Assembly: GCF_001590685.1 (NCBI RefSeq)
Contig: NZ_CP014616.1
Span: forward strand, 3,223,001 to 3,287,000
Length of the DNA stretch: 64,000 bases
Origin: Sporosarcina psychrophila
GTDB taxonomy: Bacteria > Bacillota > Bacilli > Bacillales_A > Planococcaceae
Direction: 5' to 3'
Shown here in pieces: positions 25,010 through 32,833 of the stretch; within the stretch, counting starts at the first letter, position 1; the number at the start of each line of letters is the position of its first letter. The notes beneath the pieces are model-generated. The model did not search any database. It worked only from the letters and a program-made list of their open reading frames with translations, and was not told the DNA's origin. The translations under genes were made by a program, and so were the position numbers.

Positions 25010-26137
25010 TTATCGTTTCAAGTTAACAAGTTCTTGTAGGATTTCATCGGATGTTGTGATAATCCGCGTGTTTGCTTGGAAACCACGTTGTGCGACAATC
25101 ATTTCTGTAAATTCTTCAGCTAGGTCGACGTTGGACATTTCTAGGAAACCGGATTCTACTTTTCCAAAACCTTGTTGAAGAGCAACACCAGTTAATACTT
25201 CACCGGAGTTCGCAGTTTCTCTGAATAGGTTACCGCCTGTTTTCTCAAGACCACCTGGGTTTGAGAATTTTGCCATTTGAATTTGCCCTGCTTCTTGAAG
25301 AGTTGCCTTATTGTCTGACATTACCTTGTCGAAAACATCTTTAGCTGTATTATATGGTCCTCGAAGTGGTGTTAACGTAGTTGTAGCTGCACCTACTGCA
25401 GTTGTAGCTGCGACTTCAGCAGCTAAAGCTGTGACTTCCACAGCTTTAGCTGCTGACACTGCAGTCGCATCGGCTGGAACCAAAGCTTCAGCTTTTTTCA
25501 CATCTGCTTGAGCTTTTTTCACATCTGTTTCAGCTTTTTTCAAAGTAGCTTCAGCTGTATTCAAAACCACTTCAGCAGCTTTAAAATTCTTTTCAATTGG
25601 ATTAAATATAACCTCTGCCGCTGCAATTTTAGCGGCACCGCCTGGTGGTAGATCCACAAAATAAACAGTACCATCTTGACCTACTGACATAGATGATGCC
25701 GTAGTAGGTATCGTAATCTTGCCTAACTCACCTTGCACATATCTCCCGTCACCATCAACTAGATCTCCACTACTATCCATGTAAAAATTCCCTGCTCTTG
25801 TATACATAGTTTCATTGCCTTGCATCACTTGGAAAAAACCATCTCCAGCAACGGCAAGATCTAATGTATTCCCTGTAAATTGTGTAGACCCACCTGTATG
25901 AAGCGTGTCAATCGCAGCAATTTGGGATCCAAGTCCAACTTGTTTTGGGTTGACCCCACCGCGTGCATCGCCCGGTGCCGAAGCGCCTGCTACAGTTTGT
26001 GATATCAAGTCTTTAAAAATCGTACGACCTTTTTTAAATCCGTACGTATTAACGTTTGCGATATTGTTACCAATTACATCTAGTTTTGTTTGGAAGTTTC
26101 GTAGACCTGAAATCCCTGAGTACATTGAACGTAACAT
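25010..26137 (-). CDS. flgE: Flagellar hook protein FlgE with large Ala/Lys-rich insertion
   Basis: 375 residues against 264 in B. subtilis. The N-terminal domain (MLRSMYSGISGLRNFQTKLD, then GNNIANVNTYGFKK) and the C-terminal domain (SGFLEMSNVDLAEEFTEMIV, RGFQANTRIITTSDEIL) are ordinary. Between them, at about 168-281, lies an insertion with no relation I can see to the usual hook sequence. It holds five heptads (186-220; KKAETDV, KKAQADV, KKAEALV), then Ala/Thr/Val-rich sequence, TPLRGP and a last helix-like segment. The insertion replaces the short VDxxG loop that precedes GQI. The frame is open across it and the flanks resume the family exactly, so this is not an assembly break. It lies between the TIGR02530-type gene and swrD. 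Confidence 0.95.
   Translation of the reverse strand: MLRSMYSGISGLRNFQTKLDVIGNNIANVNTYGFKKGRTIFKDLISQTVAGASAPGDARGGVNPKQVGLGSQIAAIDTLHTGGSTQFTGNTLDLAVAGDGFFQVMQGNETMYTRAGNFYMDSSGDLVDGDGRYVQGELGKITIPTTASSMSVGQDGTVYFVDLPPGGAAKIAAAEVIFNPIEKNFKAAEVVLNTAEATLKKAETDVKKAQADVKKAEALVPADATAVSAAKAVEVTALAAEVAATTAVGAATTTLTPLRGPYNTAKDVFDKVMSDNKATLQEAGQIQMAKFSNPGGLEKTGGNLFRETANSGEVLTGVALQQGFGKVESGFLEMSNVDLAEEFTEMIVAQRGFQANTRIITTSDEILQELVNLKR
25416..25456. repeat. Perfect 18-bp inverted repeat inside flgE insertion
   Basis: TCAGCAGCTAAAGCTGTG (25416-25433) and its exact reverse complement (25439-25456) are separated by 5 bases. The hairpin lies in the Ala-rich codons for about residues 228-241 of FlgE. No T run follows on either strand. 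Confidence 0.9.
25478..25582 (-). repeat. Tandem 21-nt repeat coding five heptads in flgE
   Basis: Five units of 21 nt encode KAAEVVL, NTAEATL, KKAETDV, KKAQADV and KKAEALV. The third to fifth units are most alike at DNA level, with repeated AGCTTTTTTCACATCTG on the plus strand. This suggests growth by unequal duplication of one heptad. Confidence 0.85.
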
Positions 26138-26223
26138 TTATATTTTTCCCCTTTCGATTTTAAAAAGTGTAACCGCATCTATCAGTCAGCGGTTATTGGC
26201 ATCCATAAAGGTCCTGCCGAATT

Positions 26224-26604
26224 TTAACTAAGCACAATTGTGCCGTCGATGTTCGTAAATAATTGATCTCTCGCTTCCATGCGATCCATCGCTGTAATGA
26301 CTGTAGAGTTCTTTGCACTTACGATAAGTGCTGCCTGGTCCATCAAAACGAGCGATTCTTTAATTCCCTTTAACTTTGCCTCGTTCACCTTCTCAGTGAC
26401 ATGTGCCCACTCAGCATCCGTTATCTGGATGTTTCGTTCTGCCAAACGCTCTGATGCGTGTTTGCTTATTTTAAGTTCAGAAGGCTGCGCCGCTTTGTTC
26501 AGATGTTCGAGAAACGATTGCTTTGGGCTTGGTGTTGATGCCAGTGCCTGTCCTTGACGAATAAGCGGCTGTGATGGAATACGATGGAGGTTTAGTTTGT
26601 CCAT
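26224..26604 (-). CDS. Flagellar operon protein of the TIGR02530 type
   Basis: 126 residues. The C-terminal two thirds (SELKISKHASERLAERNIQI, then MDQAALIVSAKNSTVITAMD) fit the small 'putative flagellar operon protein' family found between flgD and flgE in Bacilli and Clostridia. The N-terminus is Pro/Ser/Gln-rich. No signal peptide or membrane segment is seen. Its role is unknown; position suggests help in hook assembly or export. The gap to flgD is 19 bases. Confidence 0.85.
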   Translation of the reverse strand: MDKLNLHRIPSQPLIRQGQALASTPSPKQSFLEHLNKAAQPSELKISKHASERLAERNIQITDAEWAHVTEKVNEAKLKGIKESLVLMDQAALIVSAKNSTVITAMDRMEARDQLFTNIDGTIVLS

Positions 26605-26623
26605 ACAATCGCTCCGTTCTTTG

Positions 26624-27292
26624 TTATTTGCTTATCGATGTAAAGTTTTTACCGTCAATGCGGGTACCGTCTTCTAAGATATATTGCAGTTTTCCATCTT
26701 TATTGGAAACCGAAGCGACTATACCTATCTTCTCTTCTTCACCGTCGATATAGCCGACTTTCTTGCCGATTAGCATGCTCGCTTCAACAAGGCTGTTCGT
26801 TCCACTTGAACCAGACATTACTTCTGAAATATTACCTGGTGTCAATTCTTTGCCGTCATCCATAATGAATTTGACAGAACCATTGTCATACTTAACAGAC
26901 ACGATACGATTAGTACCTTCATCAACGATAGGATTGCCATCTTCACCTACAACCGAATTACCTTTATCATCAACTCTTAGTTCATGCCAACGGACTTCTT
27001 TACCGGCAAAACTGTTGTACTGAATGAGTTGTGATTGACCTTGTGCTTCCGCGAACTTTTCAAACGACTTCGATAAGTTCATCGTCTGTTCAAGTGCTGA
27101 GAACTGAGCCATTTGTGCGATAAACTCATTATCTTTCATCGGATTTGTCGGGTCCTGGTTTTGTAATTGGGCGATGAGTAACTTCATGAAATCATCTTTA
27201 CCCATAACTCCATCGCCAGTTTTACGCTCATCCCGCTTTTTATTGACTAAATAATCCGTTCCTGAAATCGCTTTTTGTCCTTCAATTGCCAT
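26624..27292 (-). CDS. flgD: Flagellar hook-capping protein FlgD
   Basis: 222 residues. The conserved N-terminal motif GKDDFMKLLIAQLQNQDPTN (about 30-49) and the following MAQFSALEQTMNLS are clear. The C-terminal part carries a repetitive beta-rich region with many Gly/Asp (about 100-215). FlgD caps the growing hook and is exported before FlgE. It follows fliK by 3 bases. Confidence 0.95.
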   Translation of the reverse strand: MAIEGQKAISGTDYLVNKKRDERKTGDGVMGKDDFMKLLIAQLQNQDPTNPMKDNEFIAQMAQFSALEQTMNLSKSFEKFAEAQGQSQLIQYNSFAGKEVRWHELRVDDKGNSVVGEDGNPIVDEGTNRIVSVKYDNGSVKFIMDDGKELTPGNISEVMSGSSGTNSLVEASMLIGKKVGYIDGEEEKIGIVASVSNKDGKLQYILEDGTRIDGKNFTSISK

Positions 27293-27295
27293 TCG

Positions 27296-28612
27296 TTATA
27301 CCCCCAAATCAATCATATACTCCTGGAACGTCATTTCTTCTTCATCGTTTTGTTCATGTTGCTCTTCTGTTTCTTGTCCTTCTTTTCTGAAGTGCTGATT
27401 AAACGCTTGGTCTCGATCGTTTTTGGTTGTATCTTGCAATGTTTGAGAAACGTCGATTCGTTCTACTTGCAGATTTTGTTGAAGGAATGCGCTTCTAAGC
27501 TGATGTAACTGACTTTCTAACATCTCTTTACCAAGTGCAGTGGATGCAAGAATCCGTGCTGTCATGATGCCATTTACCTGTAGCAATTCAATTCGAACTT
27601 GTCCCAGATGTTCAGGATAAAGTTTAATGAGAAGGCGGTTCGTTCCGTCCGCTTGACCGAAATTTGCACGTTTGAAAATAGTTTGCATTTCTTTAATCAA
27701 AACTTCATTTCGTGCATTCGTACGATTTTCCACTTCAGTAAGTGTAAGTTCACCTTTAGTTGCTACAACAGTGCCTAATGCACTACTTACAACTTGTTGC
27801 GATGCATCTTTGGTACTCACCGTGCTAGGCGATGATTCTGAACCTTTTTCCATAGTTCCATCATCTGTCAAAGTTCGAGCGGCATCTACTGGAACGACAA
27901 ATCGGACTATGTTTTTCGACTCTATCAATTGTACCATGCCATTCTTCGCAGAACTGCTAGAATTAAGGACATTTTCGAAACGTTCACCTGTTGTTGCAAG
28001 ATAGCCTTGTAGTGTAAATACTTGCTGTTCCTGCTTCAAAAGCAAATCGGTTTTCGGCGCGGTAAGTTCTGCTGTTTTAAGCAACGTCAATAATTCGATT
28101 GCCTGTTGTTTCGATATTTCGCCTTTCCCTTCAAGCGCATCTGTCAATTGAGCGAAAAACTGTGGAGCCACTTTATCAATGGCGTTCAATACCGTCCAAA
28201 AGTCATTCGTATTGGCTACTGCTGACAATTCCTCTTCGTCAAGACCTGCTTGTTCTAATAGTTGAAGCAAGCTTTCAATCAGTTGTTTCGGTTCAAGATT
28301 GAGTAGACTTGCAAGCTCTTCTAGATTACCTAGATTAGAAATTGAATCTAGTTTACTTTCGCCATCTGTTAGGTCTTTAATAGCAGTCCCAAGCTCTTCA
28401 ATAGAAGTTGCATTAAAAATTGCCATTATCGATTCATCGGTTATCCCGCTGACAGTCAGTTCCTGTACAGGAGCGACAGCTAATTGGACATTTCCAGCGA
28501 TACTGCTGAAAACCGATCCAAATGAATTTGTTGCTTGCTGACCTGACTGAACATTATTCAACGAAGTCTGCACGTTCATCCCAACCATTGCTTGTAATGA
28601 TGCGATGTTCAC
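27296..28612 (-). CDS. fliK: Flagellar hook-length control protein FliK
   Basis: 438 residues. The C-terminal Flg_hook domain is recognised by NRLLIKLYPEHLGQVRIELL, then GIMTARILAS and LRSAFLQQNLQVERIDV (about 325-400). The N-terminal half is low in conservation and acts as the ruler. FliK is secreted during hook growth and tells FlhB to switch specificity. A charged tail (about 410-438) follows the domain. A second FliK-like gene, ylqG, lies at 47626. Confidence 0.92.
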   Translation of the reverse strand: MNIASLQAMVGMNVQTSLNNVQSGQQATNSFGSVFSSIAGNVQLAVAPVQELTVSGITDESIMAIFNATSIEELGTAIKDLTDGESKLDSISNLGNLEELASLLNLEPKQLIESLLQLLEQAGLDEEELSAVANTNDFWTVLNAIDKVAPQFFAQLTDALEGKGEISKQQAIELLTLLKTAELTAPKTDLLLKQEQQVFTLQGYLATTGERFENVLNSSSSAKNGMVQLIESKNIVRFVVPVDAARTLTDDGTMEKGSESSPSTVSTKDASQQVVSSALGTVVATKGELTLTEVENRTNARNEVLIKEMQTIFKRANFGQADGTNRLLIKLYPEHLGQVRIELLQVNGIMTARILASTALGKEMLESQLHQLRSAFLQQNLQVERIDVSQTLQDTTKNDRDQAFNQHFRKEGQETEEQHEQNDEEEMTFQEYMIDLGV

Positions 28613-28652
28613 TTATTCACCTCCCTTCAAAAGCAGCTGTATAAAGTCCCAA

Positions 28653-29258
28653 TTACTTGGTCATCATCGTCGTATATTTCGCCGCAGCTTCCGGCGACAT
28701 TTTTTCCAGAATCGAAGCAAGTGTATCCGATTTCAAGTTCGTCAAAATTCGTATTGCTTCAGCATCGCTCATTTTCGTAATGACAGGTGCTGAAGATTTT
28801 GCAGACATTTGCTCAAATGTCGTTACGATATCACTAAATTTCCGTTTGGAGTCGTCTTTATCGCGCACTAGCACCGCAATTTCGTCAAGGAGTTTCTCTT
28901 GTTCAATTAGCAATTTTTCATTTTCAGTAGCTGATTTATCGAGATCCTGCTGAACCTTGAATAGTTGGGCTTCTTTCTCTTGAATTTCCGCCTGCATCGT
29001 CACGACCCTCTCTTCGAGGACCAAATCACCTGCTATAGGATCTTCTTCTTTCTTTTCAGTGATGAACGGTAAATTACCAGTCAACTCTTTCGCCTTGTCG
29101 AATACGTTGACATCTGCGAATTTCGCAATGATTAGAACGAGTGCCGTTGTGAATAACAATGGAATTAGTACCCAAAGTAACAATTTTTGAAAGGCACTAC
29201 TTTTCCCCTCTTGTTCTACCTTTGGTACTCGTTCTGTTTGTTTAGTCTTTTTCACCAC
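28653..29258 (-). CDS. motE: MotE/YlxF-like flagellar protein
   Basis: 201 residues. Layout: a basic N-terminal segment, one membrane helix (LLLWVLIPLLFTTALVLIIA, about 27-46), a coiled coil (LEERVVTMQAEIQEKEAQLF and onward) and a C-terminal MgtE-N-like domain (SDAEAIRILTNLKSDTLASI, PEAAAKYTTMM). MotE-type proteins are chaperones of the motility machinery in several bacteria; in Bacilli the gene (ylxF) always lies between fliJ and fliK, as here. Function in this organism is inferred from family and place. Confidence 0.85.
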   Translation of the reverse strand: MVKKTKQTERVPKVEQEGKSSAFQKLLLWVLIPLLFTTALVLIIAKFADVNVFDKAKELTGNLPFITEKKEEDPIAGDLVLEERVVTMQAEIQEKEAQLFKVQQDLDKSATENEKLLIEQEKLLDEIAVLVRDKDDSKRKFSDIVTTFEQMSAKSSAPVITKMSDAEAIRILTNLKSDTLASILEKMSPEAAAKYTTMMTK

Positions 29259-29262
29259 ATTA

Positions 29263-29712
29263 TCACCTATTTTCTCTTCTGCGGAACTTCAACGTCGACA
29301 ATTCATCGAGCTGAATCGCTTCTAGCTGTTCCATTTCAGCTCGATGATGTTCACGATCTTTTTCTTTCATCTTTTCAAACTTTCGAACTTCAAGCGTCTT
29401 TTCCAACAGCTTATTCTCGTACCAATTCATTTTCGAGCGAGCCTGCACGACTTGCTGTTGTACCACTGCTATTCTTTTCTCTAAGCTACTAATGAATCGA
29501 GCATAGTAATGAATTTCATTAACCGAAAAACCGACCGCCATCTTGACCTGTTGTTCGGTGAGCGTATCTTCTTTCTTTTTCAGCAAGTCATACAGTTTAG
29601 TGGCAACTGTTTCGAATGCCTCGACTGACCCTTTAAATTCCACTTCAGTTTCGGTTTTTTCTTGTTCACGGAAAGTCAGTACTTTATCAAAACGGTAATT
29701 ATAAGGCTTCAT
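29263..29712 (-). CDS. fliJ: Flagellar export chaperone FliJ
   Basis: 149 residues, almost entirely coiled coil. It starts MKPYNYRFDKVLTFREQEK, the family's usual opening (YxFxKVLxxRExEK). FliJ inserts in the FliI hexamer and contacts FlhA, helping substrate entry. The ATG overlaps the fliI stop by 4 bases. Confidence 0.92.
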   Translation of the reverse strand: MKPYNYRFDKVLTFREQEKTETEVEFKGSVEAFETVATKLYDLLKKKEDTLTEQQVKMAVGFSVNEIHYYARFISSLEKRIAVVQQQVVQARSKMNWYENKLLEKTLEVRKFEKMKEKDREHHRAEMEQLEAIQLDELSTLKFRRRENR

Positions 29713-31040
29713 ACGTTCCCGCCTCCCGCACCGAGTGACACGAGCTCAGCTATACTGTCCTCAATTGAAATATTATCTTTGAAACCTTGTTTTAAAAAGT
29801 TTGTAATAAGTGGTTCGAATTCAATTGCTTGATCAATTTCTTTAGATGTCCCGCGTTTATAGGCTCCGATATTAATCAGATCTTCGGATTTATTGTAGGT
29901 GTAATAAAGTTCGCGCAATCTTTCTGCTGCTTTGACATGCTCTGGATCCGCAATATGGTTCATAAGCCGGCTAACGCTTTTCAATACGTTGATTGCAGGA
30001 TATTGTCCTTTGTTCGCAAGTGTCCGATCGAGTACAATGTGACCGTCCAGGATTCCTCGAACTGCATCAGCAATTGGCTCATTCATATCATCGCCATCTA
30101 CAAGTACTGTATAGAATGCCGTAATGGATCCATTCTCATTGGTGCCCGTACGTTCCAGCAATTTTGGCAAGATAGCAAAGACAGAAGGGGTATAACCGCG
30201 CGTAGCAGGTGGTTCTCCGACAGCGAGTCCTATTTCCCGCTGCGCCATCGCTACCCGTGTTACTGAGTCCATCATAAGCATGACGTTCATGCCTTTGTCT
30301 CTATAATACTCAGCGATTGCTGTTGCGGTAAACGCTCCTTTAATACGCATAAGCGCAGGTTGGTCCGATGTTGTAGCAACAACAATCGACCTACTCATGC
30401 CTTCAGGTCCAAGATCACGTTCGATGAATTCGCGGACTTCACGGCCACGCTCGCCTATCAGTGCTATGACATTCAAATCGGCTGTCGTATTACGAGCAAT
30501 CATACCAAGCAACGTACTTTTTCCAACACCAGATCCCGCGAAAATTCCGACACGCTGACCTTTTCCAACTGTCAACATACCATCAATCGCCTTGACACCC
30601 ACCGCAAGCTTTTCGCTGATTGGCGGACGGGTAAGGGCATTAGGAGGGTCTTGTTCTGTCCGAACAGTCGTCAACCCTCTCGGAAGGATGCTGTTATCGA
30701 TTGGGTTCCCCATCGAATCAAGCACTTTCCCTACTAAATTCATACCTACTTTGATTTCAAGCGGTTTCCCCAAACTTTCAACAAGGCAACCGCTAGAAAT
30801 ATCACGGATATTTGTGTAAGGCATCAGAATGACGATTTCTTCCTTAAATCCGACAACTTCTGCTTTAATAATCGAGTCGGCCTTGCCTGTATTATTTAAA
30901 TGGATATGGCAGACATCACCGATTGAACTTTCAGGTCCTTGTGACTCAATCATCAAACCAACAACGCGGACAACGCGTCCAAGCTTTTTAAAAGTCTTTA
31001 TATTTGGAATGACCGCAATTAAGTCCTCTGCTTTTTTCAT
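29709..31040 (-). CDS. fliI: Flagellum-specific ATPase FliI
   Basis: 443 residues from the ATG at 31040; a TTG at 31046 is in frame but less likely. F1-ATPase-beta-like protein energising export with FliH and FliJ. The P-loop AGSGVGKS is at 168-175, Walker B in VMLMMDSVTR, and the family motif PPATRGYTPSVFAILPKLLE is present. It lies between fliH and fliJ with short overlaps. Confidence 0.97.
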   Translation of the reverse strand: MKKAEDLIAVIPNIKTFKKLGRVVRVVGLMIESQGPESSIGDVCHIHLNNTGKADSIIKAEVVGFKEEIVILMPYTNIRDISSGCLVESLGKPLEIKVGMNLVGKVLDSMGNPIDNSILPRGLTTVRTEQDPPNALTRPPISEKLAVGVKAIDGMLTVGKGQRVGIFAGSGVGKSTLLGMIARNTTADLNVIALIGERGREVREFIERDLGPEGMSRSIVVATTSDQPALMRIKGAFTATAIAEYYRDKGMNVMLMMDSVTRVAMAQREIGLAVGEPPATRGYTPSVFAILPKLLERTGTNENGSITAFYTVLVDGDDMNEPIADAVRGILDGHIVLDRTLANKGQYPAINVLKSVSRLMNHIADPEHVKAAERLRELYYTYNKSEDLINIGAYKRGTSKEIDQAIEFEPLITNFLKQGFKDNISIEDSIAELVSLGAGGGNV

Positions 31041-31042
31041 CG

Positions 31043-31822
31043 TCAATCACCACTTTCCATGATACCGATGAGTTTCTCCCTTAGTTCATTCAACTGTTCG
31101 TCAATGCTGACAACAATCCGCCCATGATTTGTTTCGATATAGCACTCGTTTGATTCAAAATCATCATTTGCAAAAATAAGGAATGGCACATTCGGCGGGA
31201 AAACCGATGCCAATTCAGAACGATTATCGGATACAAGTTCGAAGTAATCTAGAGAAACATACAACTTAATCTCTTTCATTTCACGCGTTTCTTTTAAGGC
31301 TCTTTTTACAACCGATAAATAAACTTCCTTATCATCTTGAAGTGCTTGTCCAATAATCCGCTCTGTAGAAAGCATTGCAAGATCGAGAATGATGCGTTCT
31401 TGGCTTACAAGATATTGACGCGCATTTTCATAGGATAACTCCGTCGTTTCATTTGCAGTACTAATAGAAGCTGCCATATCCGATAATGACTTATTACGCC
31501 CCTCTTCGTAACCGACTTGAAACCCTTCATCATATGCTTGTTGTTGAAGTACAGTTTTTTCGTTCTGCCAGGCTGCTTGCATCGATAAGATATCTTCAGT
31601 GGCAGTTTGTCTCAGTTGTTCAATTGCCTCTTTTTCCTGCTCATTTATCGTGTTGGCCTCTTTCAACAAGCGGTCCCGTTCAACAAGTATGGATTCTAAG
31701 GACAAACTCACTTCCGCGTCGACTTCTTGCGAAACGTAAAGGCTCCGAATGGAGATTTCTTTCGTTTCTCCATCCTCCAATATCGTATTGAATGAACGAA
31801 ATACGTTAGACAATGATGTCAT
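31043..31822 (-). CDS. fliH: Flagellar export protein FliH
   Basis: About 259 residues. The start is uncertain: ATG at 31822 (with GGTGG upstream), TTG at 31813 or GTG at 31834. A long helical N-terminal half (LVERDRLLKEANTINEQEKE) is followed by GxxxG-like and conserved C-terminal parts (SQERIILDLAMLSTERIIGQ and DFESNECYIETNHGRIVVSI). FliH is the stator-like partner of FliI and links it to the C-ring. It overlaps the end of fliG. Confidence 0.92.
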   Translation of the reverse strand: MTSLSNVFRSFNTILEDGETKEISIRSLYVSQEVDAEVSLSLESILVERDRLLKEANTINEQEKEAIEQLRQTATEDILSMQAAWQNEKTVLQQQAYDEGFQVGYEEGRNKSLSDMAASISTANETTELSYENARQYLVSQERIILDLAMLSTERIIGQALQDDKEVYLSVVKRALKETREMKEIKLYVSLDYFELVSDNRSELASVFPPNVPFLIFANDDFESNECYIETNHGRIVVSIDEQLNELREKLIGIMESGD

Positions 31823-32819
31823 CTCCTCCACCACGAGCGATTATGATTTCACCTGTTTCTTCCAGTCTGCGAATCGTGCTCACAATACGAGATTGAGCAT
31901 CTTCGACATCTTTCAATCGAACAGGTCCCATGACTTCGATCTCTTCTTGGAATGATTCCGCCATCCGTTGGGACATATTCCTGAACAAGACTTCTTTCAC
32001 TTCTTCGCTAGAAACCTTCAGCGAGAGGATTAAATCTTCATTTTCACAGTCGCGGATAATACGTTGAATCGAACGGTTATCCAATGTAACAATATCCTCG
32101 AAGACAAACATGCGTTTCCGAATTTCTTCTGCAAGTTCGGGATCTTGAATTTCAAGTGCATCAAGAATTGTTTTCTCTGTTGTCCTGTCGACTCCATTAA
32201 GCACTTCGACGACTGCATCGACGCCGCCAGTTTCCGTGTAATCTTGCGTTACGGTTGAAGATAGTTTTCTCTCAAGTACCGCTTCGATTTCACTGATGAC
32301 CTCTGGTGAAGTTGAGTCCATCGTCGCAATTCTTCTCGCGATATCCGCCTGCATCTCCTGTGGCAATGCCGATAAAATCAGTCCAGCCTGTTCTGCCTCT
32401 AAGTAAGACAAGATAAGCGCAATTGTTTGCGGATGCTCGTTTTGAATAAAATTCAAAATTTGTGATGGATCGGCACGTCTAGCAAAATCGAAAGGTCGCA
32501 CTTGTAATGAAGATGTTAAGCGGTTGATAATTGCTTGCGCATGATCTTTACCAAGTGCTTTTTCAAGTACCGTTTTCGCGTAGCCTATACCGCCTTGCGA
32601 GATATAATCCTGAGCAAGTGCTATGTGATGAAACTCTTCGATAATTTCTTCTTTCACGGTTGCCTCAACTTTTTTGACACCTGAAATTTCAAGCGTTAGG
32701 CGCTCAATTTCGTCTTCATTCAAGTGCTTATAAATTGCTGCTGACACTTCCGGACCGAGGGATATGAGCAGAAGTGCTGCTTTTTGTTTTCCTGTCATCC
32801 CTTTTTCTTTCTTAACCAC
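31806..32819 (-). CDS. fliG: Flagellar motor switch protein FliG
   Basis: 337 residues from a GTG at 32819, 8 bases after GGAGGG. Its N-terminal domain binds FliF (KQKAALLLISLGPEVSAAIY), the middle domain has the EHPQTIALILSYLE motif, and the C-terminal domain holds the charged torque helix (RDCENEDLILSLKVSSEEVK). FliG contacts the MotA stator. It follows fliF after 14 bases. Confidence 0.97.
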   Translation of the reverse strand: MVKKEKGMTGKQKAALLLISLGPEVSAAIYKHLNEDEIERLTLEISGVKKVEATVKEEIIEEFHHIALAQDYISQGGIGYAKTVLEKALGKDHAQAIINRLTSSLQVRPFDFARRADPSQILNFIQNEHPQTIALILSYLEAEQAGLILSALPQEMQADIARRIATMDSTSPEVISEIEAVLERKLSSTVTQDYTETGGVDAVVEVLNGVDRTTEKTILDALEIQDPELAEEIRKRMFVFEDIVTLDNRSIQRIIRDCENEDLILSLKVSSEEVKEVLFRNMSQRMAESFQEEIEVMGPVRLKDVEDAQSRIVSTIRRLEETGEIIIARGGGDDIIV

Positions 32820-32833
32820 AGTTCATCCCTCCG

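Noticed and set aside
25416..25456. Inverted repeat in flgE considered as a terminator
   Set aside because: No T run on either strand and it lies inside an open coding frame.
25478..25582. Regular 21-nt repeats considered as CRISPR or other spacer array
   Set aside because: The units are contiguous, without spacers, and lie in frame within flgE.
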